From Terriglobia bacterium (GTDB lineage: Bacteria > Acidobacteriota > Terriglobia > Acidiferrales > UBA7541): DNA of 64,000 nt. Both the position numbers and the translations under genes were made by a program. Positions 19,949 through 27,224 of this stretch are shown here, one piece after another. The notes beneath the pieces were generated by a model. The model worked only from the letters and a program-made list of their open reading frames with translations. It was not told where the DNA came from and made no database searches. Within the stretch, counting starts at the first letter, position 1. The number at the start of each line of letters is the position of its first letter. The stretch is from assembly GCA_020073605.1 (NCBI GenBank), contig JAIQEW010000006.1:62001-126000 (forward strand). The letters are read 5' to 3'.

Positions 19949-20386
19949 TCAAACGTCGATCACGCACTGCGCGACCCACTGACCGCCGGGATCGCGCGCA
20001 ACTCGCAGCGCTGTGACCGTGGCCCCTTTCGCTTCGACTGCCGCATGGTGGCGCTCCGGATCCGCGCTTTCGCCGAAGAGCACGGCCGAGAGCGAGCATC
20101 CGGACATCGCCACCTTGAATCTGCTGAACAGCATTTTTCGCACGGCCATTTCGTAGATGACGGCGTTGAGCCAGCTCACGAGCAGCAGCTCGAGATCGGG
20201 CGCGTCGCAGCGAACCTCAACCTTCTCGCTGTGGCCGATGAGGGAAACATCCGCCACGACCGCCATCAGCGCGATGGCGGCCTGCTCGAAAGCTTCTTCG
20301 ACCGTGCGGCCGATCCCGCGAACTCCGATATCAGAACCATGCTCGAAGTGTTCCCAGCTCACGTTTGCTCCGGAAACATTTTCCAC
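19949..20386 (-). CDS. Archease, RtcB cofactor
   Basis: Small protein of 145 aa. The N-terminal [31 protein letters not shown] matches the archease pattern (HTAD-like histidine and aspartate, then the helix). [27 protein letters not shown] and the C-terminal [17 protein letters not shown] and WVAQCVIDV complete the fold with its acidic metal-binding residues. Archeases speed RtcB guanylylation and broaden nucleotide use. It is placed between nadE (26 bases upstream) and rtcB (18 bases downstream), suggesting one transcript. Confidence 0.9.
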   Translation of the reverse strand: MENVSGANVSWEHFEHGSDIGVRGIGRTVEEAFEQAAIALMAVVADVSLIGHSEKVEVRCDAPDLELLLVSWLNAVIYEMAVRKMLFSRFKVAMSGCSLSAVLFGESADPERHHAAVEAKGATVTALRVARDPGGQWVAQCVIDV

Positions 20387-20412
20387 GGCGCAGCGCGGAG
20401 CAGCGGTTGCAT

Positions 20413-22473
20413 CTATTCAGCGTCCGGGATTTGGCTGAGTTGCTCGAGCCATGCCGTCGCTTCCGAATCGCTCGGCGCACGGTAATCGCTGCGCGGGGAA
20501 AGCGAGCCGCCCGATCCGACCTTCGGCGCATTCGGGAGGGCACTGCGCTTGAACTGGCTCTCCTTGAAGAATCTCTGGAGAAAGACGGCCAGCCAGCGCT
20601 TGATCTCCGGAATGCCGTAACGGTGGCGTCGGTCGGGGGGAATATCCGGCCAGGCGCCACTGGCAATGTCGTGCCACGCGCTCCACGCCAGAAACGCGAC
20701 TTTCGGAGGGGCGTATCCGAACCGCAGAATATGGTACAGAAAGAAATCCTGCAATTCGTAAGGTCCCACGACGTCTTCAGCTTGCTGTGCGGGCTGGCCA
20801 CCGGGCTGCCCCGGCACGAGTTCGGGGCTGATTCTGGTCTCGAGCACCTCTTCGAGCAAGGCGCTCGCTGCGGGTCCCATGTCGCCCGATTTCGCGAGCC
20901 ATCGGATCAGAAACTGAATGAGCGTCTTGGGCACGCTGGCGTTGACGTGGTAGTGGGCCATGTGATCTCCCACGCCATACGTGGTGTATCCGAGCGCCAG
21001 CTCGCTCAAATCGCTCGTGCCCACGACGATCCCGCCATGCTGATTGGCGAGGCGGAACAAGTGGCTGGTGCGTTCGCCCGCCTGGACGTTCTCGAACGTC
21101 GTGTCGAAGACGTGTTTCCCGGCCGCGTAGGGATGCCCGATATCCTTGAGCATTTGCAGCGAACTCGGACGAATGTCGATTTCGTGGGCCTCGCAACCGA
21201 GGGCGGCCATCAGGCGCCTGGCCTGCTGAAGCGTCCGCTCCGTGGTTGCAAATCCAGGCATGGTGAAAGCGAGAATGTGATTGCGCGGGAGCTTCATCAC
21301 GTCCATCGCGCGAGCGGAAACGAGGAGCGCCTGCGTGGAATCGAGCCCTCCGGAGATGCCGATAACGACTTTCTTGAATCCCGCGGACTCCATTCTTTTC
21401 ACAAGTCCCTGGACCTGAATCTCGTAGACCTCGCGGCATCGCTCGTCACGCCGCGCCGGATCGCTCGGAACATAGGGGAAGCGCTCGTAGCCGCGCTCCA
21501 GAGGAAGATTCCGCTCTATTGGAAGGTCGAGTGGAAAGCGGATCGTGCGGAATCGCGCCAAATCCTGGCGGGACGCTGAGGCGGCCTGGCCAAAACTCGT
21601 CTGCCGCATGCGGTCCTGCGCCAGACGATCGAGATCGATATCGCCCGTGACGATCTGGCTTCCGTAGTGGAATCGTTCCGTTTCGGCGATCCGCGTGGAG
21701 TTTTCGTAGATCATGCCGTGTCCGTCCCACGCGAGATCCGTGGTCGATTCGCCTTCTCCGGCGGCGCAATACACATAGGCGGCAAGGCACCGGCCCGATT
21801 GGCCGGCCACGAGCTGGCGCCGATAGTCTTCCTTTCCCACGGTCACATTCGAAGCGGAAACGTTGACGAGCACCGTGGCGCCCGCAAGGGCGGCGTAGGA
21901 CGAGGGCGGGATCGGTACCCAGAGGTCCTCGCAGACTTCGACAAAGAACGTGAAGAGCGGATGGCCCTCCGCTTGAAACAGCAAGCGATTGCCGAACGGG
22001 ACATCCCGTTGGCCAGCAACGTCCACCGTATCCGCAAGGCGATAGTCGGCCGGGGCGAACTGGCGCAGCTCGTAGAACTCGCGGTAATTGGGCAGGAAAG
22101 TCTTCGGGACCATGCCGAGAAGGCGCCCTCGGTGCACGACGGCCGCGCAGTTAAAGAGCAGATTGTCGACAGCAAGCGGCAGGCCGACGATCGAAACCAA
22201 CGGAAGGTCGCCCGAAGCTTCCAGGACCTTGGATAACGCCTCTTTGCTTGCGTCGAGCAGAGCTTGCTGTTGGAAAAGGTCCTCGCACGAATAGGCGGAA
22301 AGGCCGAGCTCCGGAAAGACCGCCAGGGCCGCGTGGCGATCGGAAGCACGCCGCATCAACTCGATCGTGTGGCTCGCGTTGAAGGCAGGGTCCGCCACGC
22401 GAACTTCGGGGACGCAAACCGCGACGCGGATGAATCCGTGCCGATAGAGGTTGAAGTATGGTTTGGAGCTCAT
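20413..22473 (-). CDS. nadE: Glutamine-dependent NAD+ synthetase
   Basis: Two-domain enzyme of 686 aa converting deamido-NAD to NAD with glutamine-derived ammonia. The N-terminal nitrilase-type glutaminase has Glu in [11 protein letters not shown], Lys in [13 protein letters not shown] and Cys in [10 protein letters not shown]. The C-terminal synthetase has the P-loop [14 protein letters not shown] and the later [17 protein letters not shown]. The start at 22473 ([14 protein letters not shown]) was chosen because the family begins there and a GAGG site lies upstream. Heads the nadE-archease-rtcB array. Confidence 0.93.
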   Translation of the reverse strand: MSSKPYFNLYRHGFIRVAVCVPEVRVADPAFNASHTIELMRRASDRHAALAVFPELGLSAYSCEDLFQQQALLDASKEALSKVLEASGDLPLVSIVGLPLAVDNLLFNCAAVVHRGRLLGMVPKTFLPNYREFYELRQFAPADYRLADTVDVAGQRDVPFGNRLLFQAEGHPLFTFFVEVCEDLWVPIPPSSYAALAGATVLVNVSASNVTVGKEDYRRQLVAGQSGRCLAAYVYCAAGEGESTTDLAWDGHGMIYENSTRIAETERFHYGSQIVTGDIDLDRLAQDRMRQTSFGQAASASRQDLARFRTIRFPLDLPIERNLPLERGYERFPYVPSDPARRDERCREVYEIQVQGLVKRMESAGFKKVVIGISGGLDSTQALLVSARAMDVMKLPRNHILAFTMPGFATTERTLQQARRLMAALGCEAHEIDIRPSSLQMLKDIGHPYAAGKHVFDTTFENVQAGERTSHLFRLANQHGGIVVGTSDLSELALGYTTYGVGDHMAHYHVNASVPKTLIQFLIRWLAKSGDMGPAASALLEEVLETRISPELVPGQPGGQPAQQAEDVVGPYELQDFFLYHILRFGYAPPKVAFLAWSAWHDIASGAWPDIPPDRRHRYGIPEIKRWLAVFLQRFFKESQFKRSALPNAPKVGSGGSLSPRSDYRAPSDSEATAWLEQLSQIPDAE

Positions 22474-22644
22474 CGCCCTCGAAACCTGTAGAAGCCTGAT
22501 TATGCTCGGAATCCCAAGTGGAGGCACGCCTCGAAATCAGCAAATCCGCCGGGCCCGTTCAGCAATGGCTTTTCGGTCGAGCGGTCCCCGGCTCGTTTCC
22601 GTGCGCCGACGGTTCTAATTACCTTGCCCGAAGAGTTCCGCCAC

Positions 22645-23205
22645 TCACTTCGCCCAAAAGATTTCGGCAGCGTTTCGGCCGTGCGTCTTGGGCCAGGACT
22701 TCGGGTATCCGAGAATGATAGGCGCAACGAATTCGTACTCCGGCGGAATGCCGAATTCCTTCTTGGTGGCGGCCAGATTCAGCCACGGGCGCGACAAGCC
22801 GATCCAACAAGTGCCGATCCCCTCGTCGCGCGCGGCGAGCATCAGATTTTGCGCCGCCAGGCAGCAATCTTCTCTTGCCTGGGAATCGGCGGATTTGGCC
22901 ACGACCAGGACGAGCGCGGGCGCGTGGTGGAACAACACGTAGTTGGGATCCTCCACCATTTTGCGGAGCGAAGCCTCAGGCCCGGCTTGAGGAAAATTCT
23001 TGAGCAGATGGTCCTTTACTCGCTCTCCAAGGCGATCGATTTCTTCGCGGCCAAGACGCACCGCGAAGGCCCACGGCTGCAAATTCATGGCGCTCGGCGC
23101 CAGGATCGCCGATTGAATGAGCTTTTCAATGGTAGCGCGTTCGATCGGAGTGTCATTGAAGTCGCGGACCGCACGCCGGTTGTTGAGGACTTCCATCAGT
23201 TCCAT
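22645..23205 (-). CDS. Nitroreductase-family FMN oxidoreductase
   Basis: Predicted 186 aa. MEVLNNRRAVRDFNDTPIERATIEKLIQSAILAPSAMNLQPWAF is the FMN-binding opening with the R-R-x-R/V-R-x-F pattern. CCLAAQNLMLAARDEGIGTCWIG is the second FMN block. The start at 23205 has a strong GAGGTGG ribosome site; an upstream ATG does not. It is transcribed away from a region with two CRP/FNR-type operators and the small-protein/HPF genes, so shared control is likely. Such nitroreductases often belong to hypoxia or dormancy regulons. Substrate unknown. Confidence 0.85.
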   Translation of the reverse strand: MELMEVLNNRRAVRDFNDTPIERATIEKLIQSAILAPSAMNLQPWAFAVRLGREEIDRLGERVKDHLLKNFPQAGPEASLRKMVEDPNYVLFHHAPALVLVVAKSADSQAREDCCLAAQNLMLAARDEGIGTCWIGLSRPWLNLAATKKEFGIPPEYEFVAPIILGYPKSWPKTHGRNAAEIFWAK

Positions 23206-23293
23206 ACACCACCTCGTTTCAGCCGCGCCGATGCCGCGACCCGGATTTCCCTTGGGTATCGCTCCATTCATAGCGGTTCATGTGGCTGGCCGC

Positions 23294-23309
23294 TGTGACC
23301 TGAGTCACA
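23294..23309. promoter_or_regulatory. CRP/FNR-type operator, perfect TGTGA-N6-TCACA
   Basis: The sequence TGTGACCTGAGTCACA is a perfect palindrome in both arms and matches the CRP consensus exactly. It is in the divergent region between the nitroreductase gene and the small-protein/HPF genes. A second site lies 75 bases downstream (centre to centre), about seven helical turns. Confidence 0.7.
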
Positions 23310-23368
23310 GAGCGAGGCGTGCTGTCCGGCGGCTGGGAATTCGCGATTTTCGCGCAGGTGCAGTTGTA

Positions 23369-23384
23369 GGTGACGTGCGTCACA
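23369..23384. promoter_or_regulatory. CRP/FNR-type operator, second copy
   Basis: GGTGACGTGCGTCACA keeps GTGAC-N4-GTCAC and one flanking A. A possible -10 element TACTCT at 23428-23433 would put its centre near -62, the classical class I activator position. The -10 assignment is inference only. Confidence 0.65.
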
Positions 23385-23505
23385 TCCGGCGGTGGGCCTT
23401 GTCACCGATGCTGGCGGACGGCAGCGATACTCTGACTCGTGGTTGGCGAGGTCCTTTCAGACAGATGCATGGCCGTTGTCGAAAGGTGAATTTGCAGGGC
23501 GTGAT

Positions 23506-23799
23506 ATGGCGAAGAAGAGCTCACAGGCCGCGAACCCTGAGAACAAGGGGCCGGTTGCGCTCATTGAGTCGGTTCCGTTGTGGCACCTCGATATCGCGGA
23601 ACTTACGGGGCACAACCTTGAAGCGCGAGGCCGCGAAGAAGTGAACCATCTCCTTCAATCCGGCTGGCGCTTGCTTCTGATTTACACTTTGAAATACGAA
23701 GAGGACGGTGTGTGGCGAGAACGGCCCATGGCGATCCTGGGCAAGCCGAGAGACGCGCGACACGATGAAGGCGCGGAGTCCGAACGGCTGTCATTTTGA
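23506..23799 (+). CDS. Small conserved-looking protein of unknown function
   Basis: Predicted 97 aa, charged, soluble, no signal peptide. The most structured stretch is VNHLLQSGWRLLLIYTLKYEEDGVWRERPMAILGK, an alternating helix-strand-strand pattern resembling small DUF4177-like folds, but I do not recognise the family. The start at 23506 (MAKKSSQ) is preferred over an upstream ATG because the extension overlaps the operator and likely promoter region. It lies downstream of two CRP/FNR-type sites and 50 bases before the HPF-cold-shock gene, so a role in the same stress response is inferred. Confidence 0.6.
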   Translation: MAKKSSQAANPENKGPVALIESVPLWHLDIAELTGHNLEARGREEVNHLLQSGWRLLLIYTLKYEEDGVWRERPMAILGKPRDARHDEGAESERLSF

Positions 23800-23849
23800 G
23801 GGGATTTGAAACCTAAATCGAGTTCAAGCTGGCTGAGAGGAGCACGACG

Positions 23850-24503
23850 ATGCAGATTCCCCTGCAAGTTACATTTCGGAACGTGAAGTCTTCGAAAGCG
23901 TTGGAAGACTGGATTCGCAAGGAGGCGGACAAGCTCGAAACCTTCTACGACAGGATTATGGGTTGCCGGGTTGCAGTTGAAATGCTGCACAGCCACCACC
24001 GGAAAGGCAGCCGCTACCACGTTCGAATCGACCTGACCATCCCGGGCGGCGAACTGGTGATCAAGCGCGAGCCGAACGTGACGGACCGGCTGAAGAGCTC
24101 CGGCCGCACGAAGGCTTCGAAGCGATTGGAAGTGGATGCTCCACAGAAGGATTTGCACATCGCGATCACCAAGGCGTTCAAGACGGCTGGGCGACAGTTG
24201 CAGGACTACGGCCGGCGCCAACGCGGAGATGTGAAGGCCCATGAAACCCTGCCCACGGCGCGCGTGAGCCGAATATTTCCCGACAAGGGATACGGATTTC
24301 TTCAAACCGAAGACGGACGCGAGATCTATTTCCATGAAGACAGCGTGCTTAAGGGTGGGTTTGCTCGTCTCCGAGCTGGAACCGAGGTCGCGTTCGTGGA
24401 AGAGCAGGGCGAAAAGGGCGCCCAAGCCAGCACGGTTCGAATCTCGGCTCAGCGGAAGCTTCGGCGCGCGGCGGCGCGAAGCGCTGCTTCAGCCGCCGGA
24501 TAG
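23850..24503 (+). CDS. HPF/RaiA ribosome-hibernation factor fused to cold-shock domain
   Basis: Predicted 217 aa. Residues 1-115 fit Ribosomal_S30AE (IPLQVTFRNVKSSKALEDWIRKEADKLETFY and DLHIAITKAFKTAGRQLQDY). Residues about 132-205 form a cold-shock domain: ARVSRIFPDKGYGFLQTEDGREIYFHEDSVL carries RNP1-like KGYGFL and RNP2-like IYFHE. The tail is basic and alanine-rich. HPF domains block the ribosomal mRNA channel in stationary phase, and the CSD may add RNA binding. AGGAG lies nine bases before the start. Context with CRP/FNR-type sites supports induction on energy or oxygen limitation (inference). Confidence 0.88.
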   Translation: MQIPLQVTFRNVKSSKALEDWIRKEADKLETFYDRIMGCRVAVEMLHSHHRKGSRYHVRIDLTIPGGELVIKREPNVTDRLKSSGRTKASKRLEVDAPQKDLHIAITKAFKTAGRQLQDYGRRQRGDVKAHETLPTARVSRIFPDKGYGFLQTEDGREIYFHEDSVLKGGFARLRAGTEVAFVEEQGEKGAQASTVRISAQRKLRRAAARSAASAAG

Positions 24504-24625
24504 AGACCGGCACGCCGCGTCCGAGATCGATCCCCAAACAACGAGCGGAACAACCGCCGCAGGCGGCAGCATGGCCCCCCTCCCGCAACAATGTATCAAT
24601 TCCGAAGTCGTGTATCGCAACGCTT

Positions 24626-24663
24626 GGTGACACGGGTCACAACGATCTGTGACTCCATACACA
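24626..24663. promoter_or_regulatory. Tandem CRP/FNR-type operators before the phosphoribosyltransferase gene
   Basis: GGTGACACGGGTCACA (24626-24641) repeats the GTGAC-N4-GTCAC core. TGTGACTCCATACACA (24648-24663) is a one-mismatch copy starting 22 bases later, two helical turns. They sit 80-115 bases upstream of the phosphoribosyltransferase start. The rest of the 24504-24740 gap shows no gene. Confidence 0.6.
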
Positions 24664-24740
24664 GCACATTATCCTGTTGAGCCGGAGAATCCATTCGCGC
24701 GTTCCGTCCACTATTCGAGAGGGGCTTCGCAAAGACGGCC

Positions 24741-25400
24741 ATGTACTTCGAGAACCGAACGGAAGCCGGACGAAAGCTCGCCAAGCGGCTCAGCGGCTAT
24801 GCGAACCGGAACGACGTGATCGTTCTCGGGGTGCCGCGCGGCGGCGTGCCTGTAGCCTTCGAAATTTCCCAAGCGCTGAAGGTGCCGCTCGACGTGTTTC
24901 TTGTCCGCAAGCTGGGCGCGCCCGGACAAGAAGAGCTTGCCATGGGGGCGATCGCGAGCGGCGGGGTTCGAATCCTCGACCGTGAAACGATCGAAGCGCT
25001 CGGCGTATCGGATCTCGACATCGAATCCATCACATCCAAGGAGCAGAAGGAACTTCAGCGGCGGGAGCGCGCGTACCGGGGTGGCCGGCCTCCGCTGGAC
25101 GTTCACGAAAAAACTGTGATCGTGGTCGATGACGGAATCGCCACAGGCTCCAGCATGCGCGCGGGAATCAAAGCGCTTCGTCAGATGAAACCAGCTCGCA
25201 TCGTCGTCGCGGTTCCCGTGGCGCCGGCATCGACCTGCGGACACCTGGAACGGGAAGTCGATGAGCTGGTGTGCCTCGATACACCCGAATTGTTTTACGC
25301 CATCGGTCAGTTCTACGCGGATTTTTCGCAAGTGACGGACGAAGAGGTGCAAGGGTTGCTTCGGCAATCTGCGGAGCTGGCGGCACGAAGCAAAGCCTGA
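24741..25400 (+). CDS. Type I phosphoribosyltransferase-domain protein
   Basis: Predicted 219 aa. MYFENRTEAGRKLAKRL and VIVLGVPRGGVPVAFEIS are typical of the PRT proteins found in dormancy regulons. The PRPP-binding motif is VIVVDDGIATGSSM (126-139) with the expected two acidic residues and Gly-Thr/Ser loop. The real substrate of this subgroup is not known to me. The hydrolase gene starts 7 bases after its stop. In Mycobacterium tuberculosis Rv0571c the same two domains are fused in one DosR-controlled protein, which supports a joint role. Confidence 0.85.
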   Translation: MYFENRTEAGRKLAKRLSGYANRNDVIVLGVPRGGVPVAFEISQALKVPLDVFLVRKLGAPGQEELAMGAIASGGVRILDRETIEALGVSDLDIESITSKEQKELQRRERAYRGGRPPLDVHEKTVIVVDDGIATGSSMRAGIKALRQMKPARIVVAVPVAPASTCGHLEREVDELVCLDTPELFYAIGQFYADFSQVTDEEVQGLLRQSAELAARSKA

Positions 25401-25407
25401 GTCCGGC

Positions 25408-26154
25408 ATGGAGCGAGGAATGGGAGTGTTTTCGATGGTTCCCACAAAGAACCCCGAACCCAGCAAGCCCGAGCATGAAGTCACGATCGACGCAGGGGGC
25501 GTCGAATTGCACGGCACCCTGGCACTGCCCGCCAACCCGGCGGGAGTTGTCCTTTTTGCGCATGGGAGCGGCAGCAGCCGTCACAGCCCTCGGAATCGCT
25601 ACGTTGCCGGTGTGCTGCAATCGAGAGGAGTGGCGACTCTGCTATTCGATCTGCTTACGAAGGAAGAGGAATCGGTCGACCAGTGGACCGCGGAACTTCG
25701 GTTTGACATTCCGATGCTCGCGCAACGTCTGTTCGATACGACTCGATGGTCGCTGCTCAGCGACGAACTGAAATCCCTCAAGATCGGTTATTTCGGAGCC
25801 AGCACCGGAGCAGCCGCGGCGCTCGTCGCGGCCGCGCGGTTGCCGGACTCGGTGCGAGCGGTGGTTTCCCGCGGCGGGCGGCCGGACCTTGCGGGAGACG
25901 TGCTGGAGTCCGTTCATGCGCCGACACTGCTGATCGTCGGCGGCAACGATGAGCAAGTGATTGACCTGAACCGAATCGCCCTTGAAAAACTGCACTGCCA
26001 CGAAAAGAAGCTGGTGATCGTTCCCGGCGCAACGCACCTTTTCGAGGAGCCGGGAACGCTGGAAGAAGTGGCGCGTCTCGCCGCGGACTGGTTCGCGGAT
26101 CATTTCAAATCAACTCCCCAGTCCCGCCGCCAGAGCTCACGCTACCAAAATTGA
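25408..26154 (+). CDS. Alpha/beta hydrolase, dienelactone-hydrolase-like
   Basis: Predicted 248 aa. GVVLFAHGSGSSRHSPRN supplies the oxyanion-hole region. The nucleophile elbow is GYFGASTGAAAAL (GxSxG). The acid lies in LLIVGGNDEQVI and the histidine in VPGATHLFEEPG, giving a complete Ser-Asp-His triad. No signal peptide. Start at 25408, or an internal ATG at MGVFSM, cannot be decided. It follows the phosphoribosyltransferase by 7 bases and so shares its transcript. True substrate unknown. Confidence 0.8.
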   Translation: MERGMGVFSMVPTKNPEPSKPEHEVTIDAGGVELHGTLALPANPAGVVLFAHGSGSSRHSPRNRYVAGVLQSRGVATLLFDLLTKEEESVDQWTAELRFDIPMLAQRLFDTTRWSLLSDELKSLKIGYFGASTGAAAALVAAARLPDSVRAVVSRGGRPDLAGDVLESVHAPTLLIVGGNDEQVIDLNRIALEKLHCHEKKLVIVPGATHLFEEPGTLEEVARLAADWFADHFKSTPQSRRQSSRYQN

Positions 26155-26165
26155 GCCCCTGGCGA

Positions 26166-26217
26166 ATGAGGCGTGTCGCAGCGTGTCAGCGCGCCCGCCG
26201 CAATTCGCGGGCCTCAT
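26166..26217. terminator. Hairpin between convergent genes
   Basis: ATGAGGC and GCCTCAT form a 7-bp outer stem, with a further GC-rich pairing inside (CGCCC region with CGGGC). It separates the hydrolase stop from the convergent FNT channel stop. No T tract follows, so its function as a terminator is weakly supported. Confidence 0.35.
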
Positions 26218-26227
26218 GGTGAAAACA

Positions 26228-27112
26228 TCACGCCTCGGCGGAGGAGTTCGGCCGGCTCACCTTTCGCAGGTAAATGAACCAATAGACCAAACCCACCATC
26301 AGAGATCCGCCGAACACGTTTCCCAGCGTGACCAGCACCAGGTTTCGCAAGAAACCCATGCAAGTCAAAGCGGCATACGAGGAGGCCGAGTCATGGATTA
26401 GATTCCAGAATTCGGGTGGCGCAAAGGCCTTGATCAGAAGACCGGTCGGAACGAAATACATGTTCGCCACGCTGTGTTCGAATCCGGCGGCGACGAAGGC
26501 GGTGATCGGAAAAATGATCGAGACGACCTTGTCCGTCGTCGTCCGAGCGCTGTAGCACAACCATACCGCCAGGCAGACCAGCACATTGCACAGAATCCCC
26601 AGCGTCACAGCCTGGACAACGCCAAGACTGCACTTATTTTGCGCGATTGTGAGGGCATTCTTGCCCACCGCTCCCGCGCCGAAGAAATATTGCTTCGACA
26701 GGAAGACGAGCACAGCGGTAGCCACCGCCCCAATCAGATTGCCGGCATAAACGACCGTCCAGCATCGCAGCACCTGTGCCGTGGTGACCTTTTTGTTGGC
26801 CCACGCCATCACAATGAGGTTATTGCCGGTGAAAAGCTCGGCGCCGGCCACAATGACGAGGATCAGGCCTAAAGAGAATGCCAGGCCTCCCAGCAGCCGG
26901 TTCACGCTGTAGGGAAGGGGCGATGCCGTTACCGTGGTGCAAAAGAGCGCTCCCAGCGCGATGAAAGCTCCCGCGAGGACCCCCAGTGCCAGCATGGTCC
27001 AGAAATCAAGGCCGGCCTTCTTGACGCCGATGCTTTCCGCGCGTTCCGCCATCTCCGGCGGAAGCCACGCATCGATGCTATTGCGCACGTCCCTGGGGTT
27101 CTCAGCGCTCAT
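26228..27112 (-). CDS. Formate/nitrite transporter family channel (FocA/NirC/FNT)
   Basis: Predicted 294 aa with six membrane helices. The family shows as GALFCTTVT in helix 1, AGAELFTGNNLIVMAW, the Y/AGNLIGA break, and GFEHSVANMYFVPTG with the central pore histidine H213. FNT proteins are pentameric channels for formate, nitrite, lactate or hydrosulfide. It is convergent with the phosphoribosyltransferase/hydrolase pair, and an anaerobic or nitrogen-oxide role would suit the neighbouring CRP/FNR-type sites. No site of that type was found in its own upstream gap. Confidence 0.88.
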   Translation of the reverse strand: MSAENPRDVRNSIDAWLPPEMAERAESIGVKKAGLDFWTMLALGVLAGAFIALGALFCTTVTASPLPYSVNRLLGGLAFSLGLILVIVAGAELFTGNNLIVMAWANKKVTTAQVLRCWTVVYAGNLIGAVATAVLVFLSKQYFFGAGAVGKNALTIAQNKCSLGVVQAVTLGILCNVLVCLAVWLCYSARTTTDKVVSIIFPITAFVAAGFEHSVANMYFVPTGLLIKAFAPPEFWNLIHDSASSYAALTCMGFLRNLVLVTLGNVFGGSLMVGLVYWFIYLRKVSRPNSSAEA

Positions 27113-27224
27113 CTTCGCCTAAGGTAGCACAGCGGAACAGACGGACTGCAGACACGCTTTTTCCGGGACACGCAATCGTCACCGGTCGCATCGGACGCGG
27201 CCATCCAGGTGCCTGCAATTTCAA

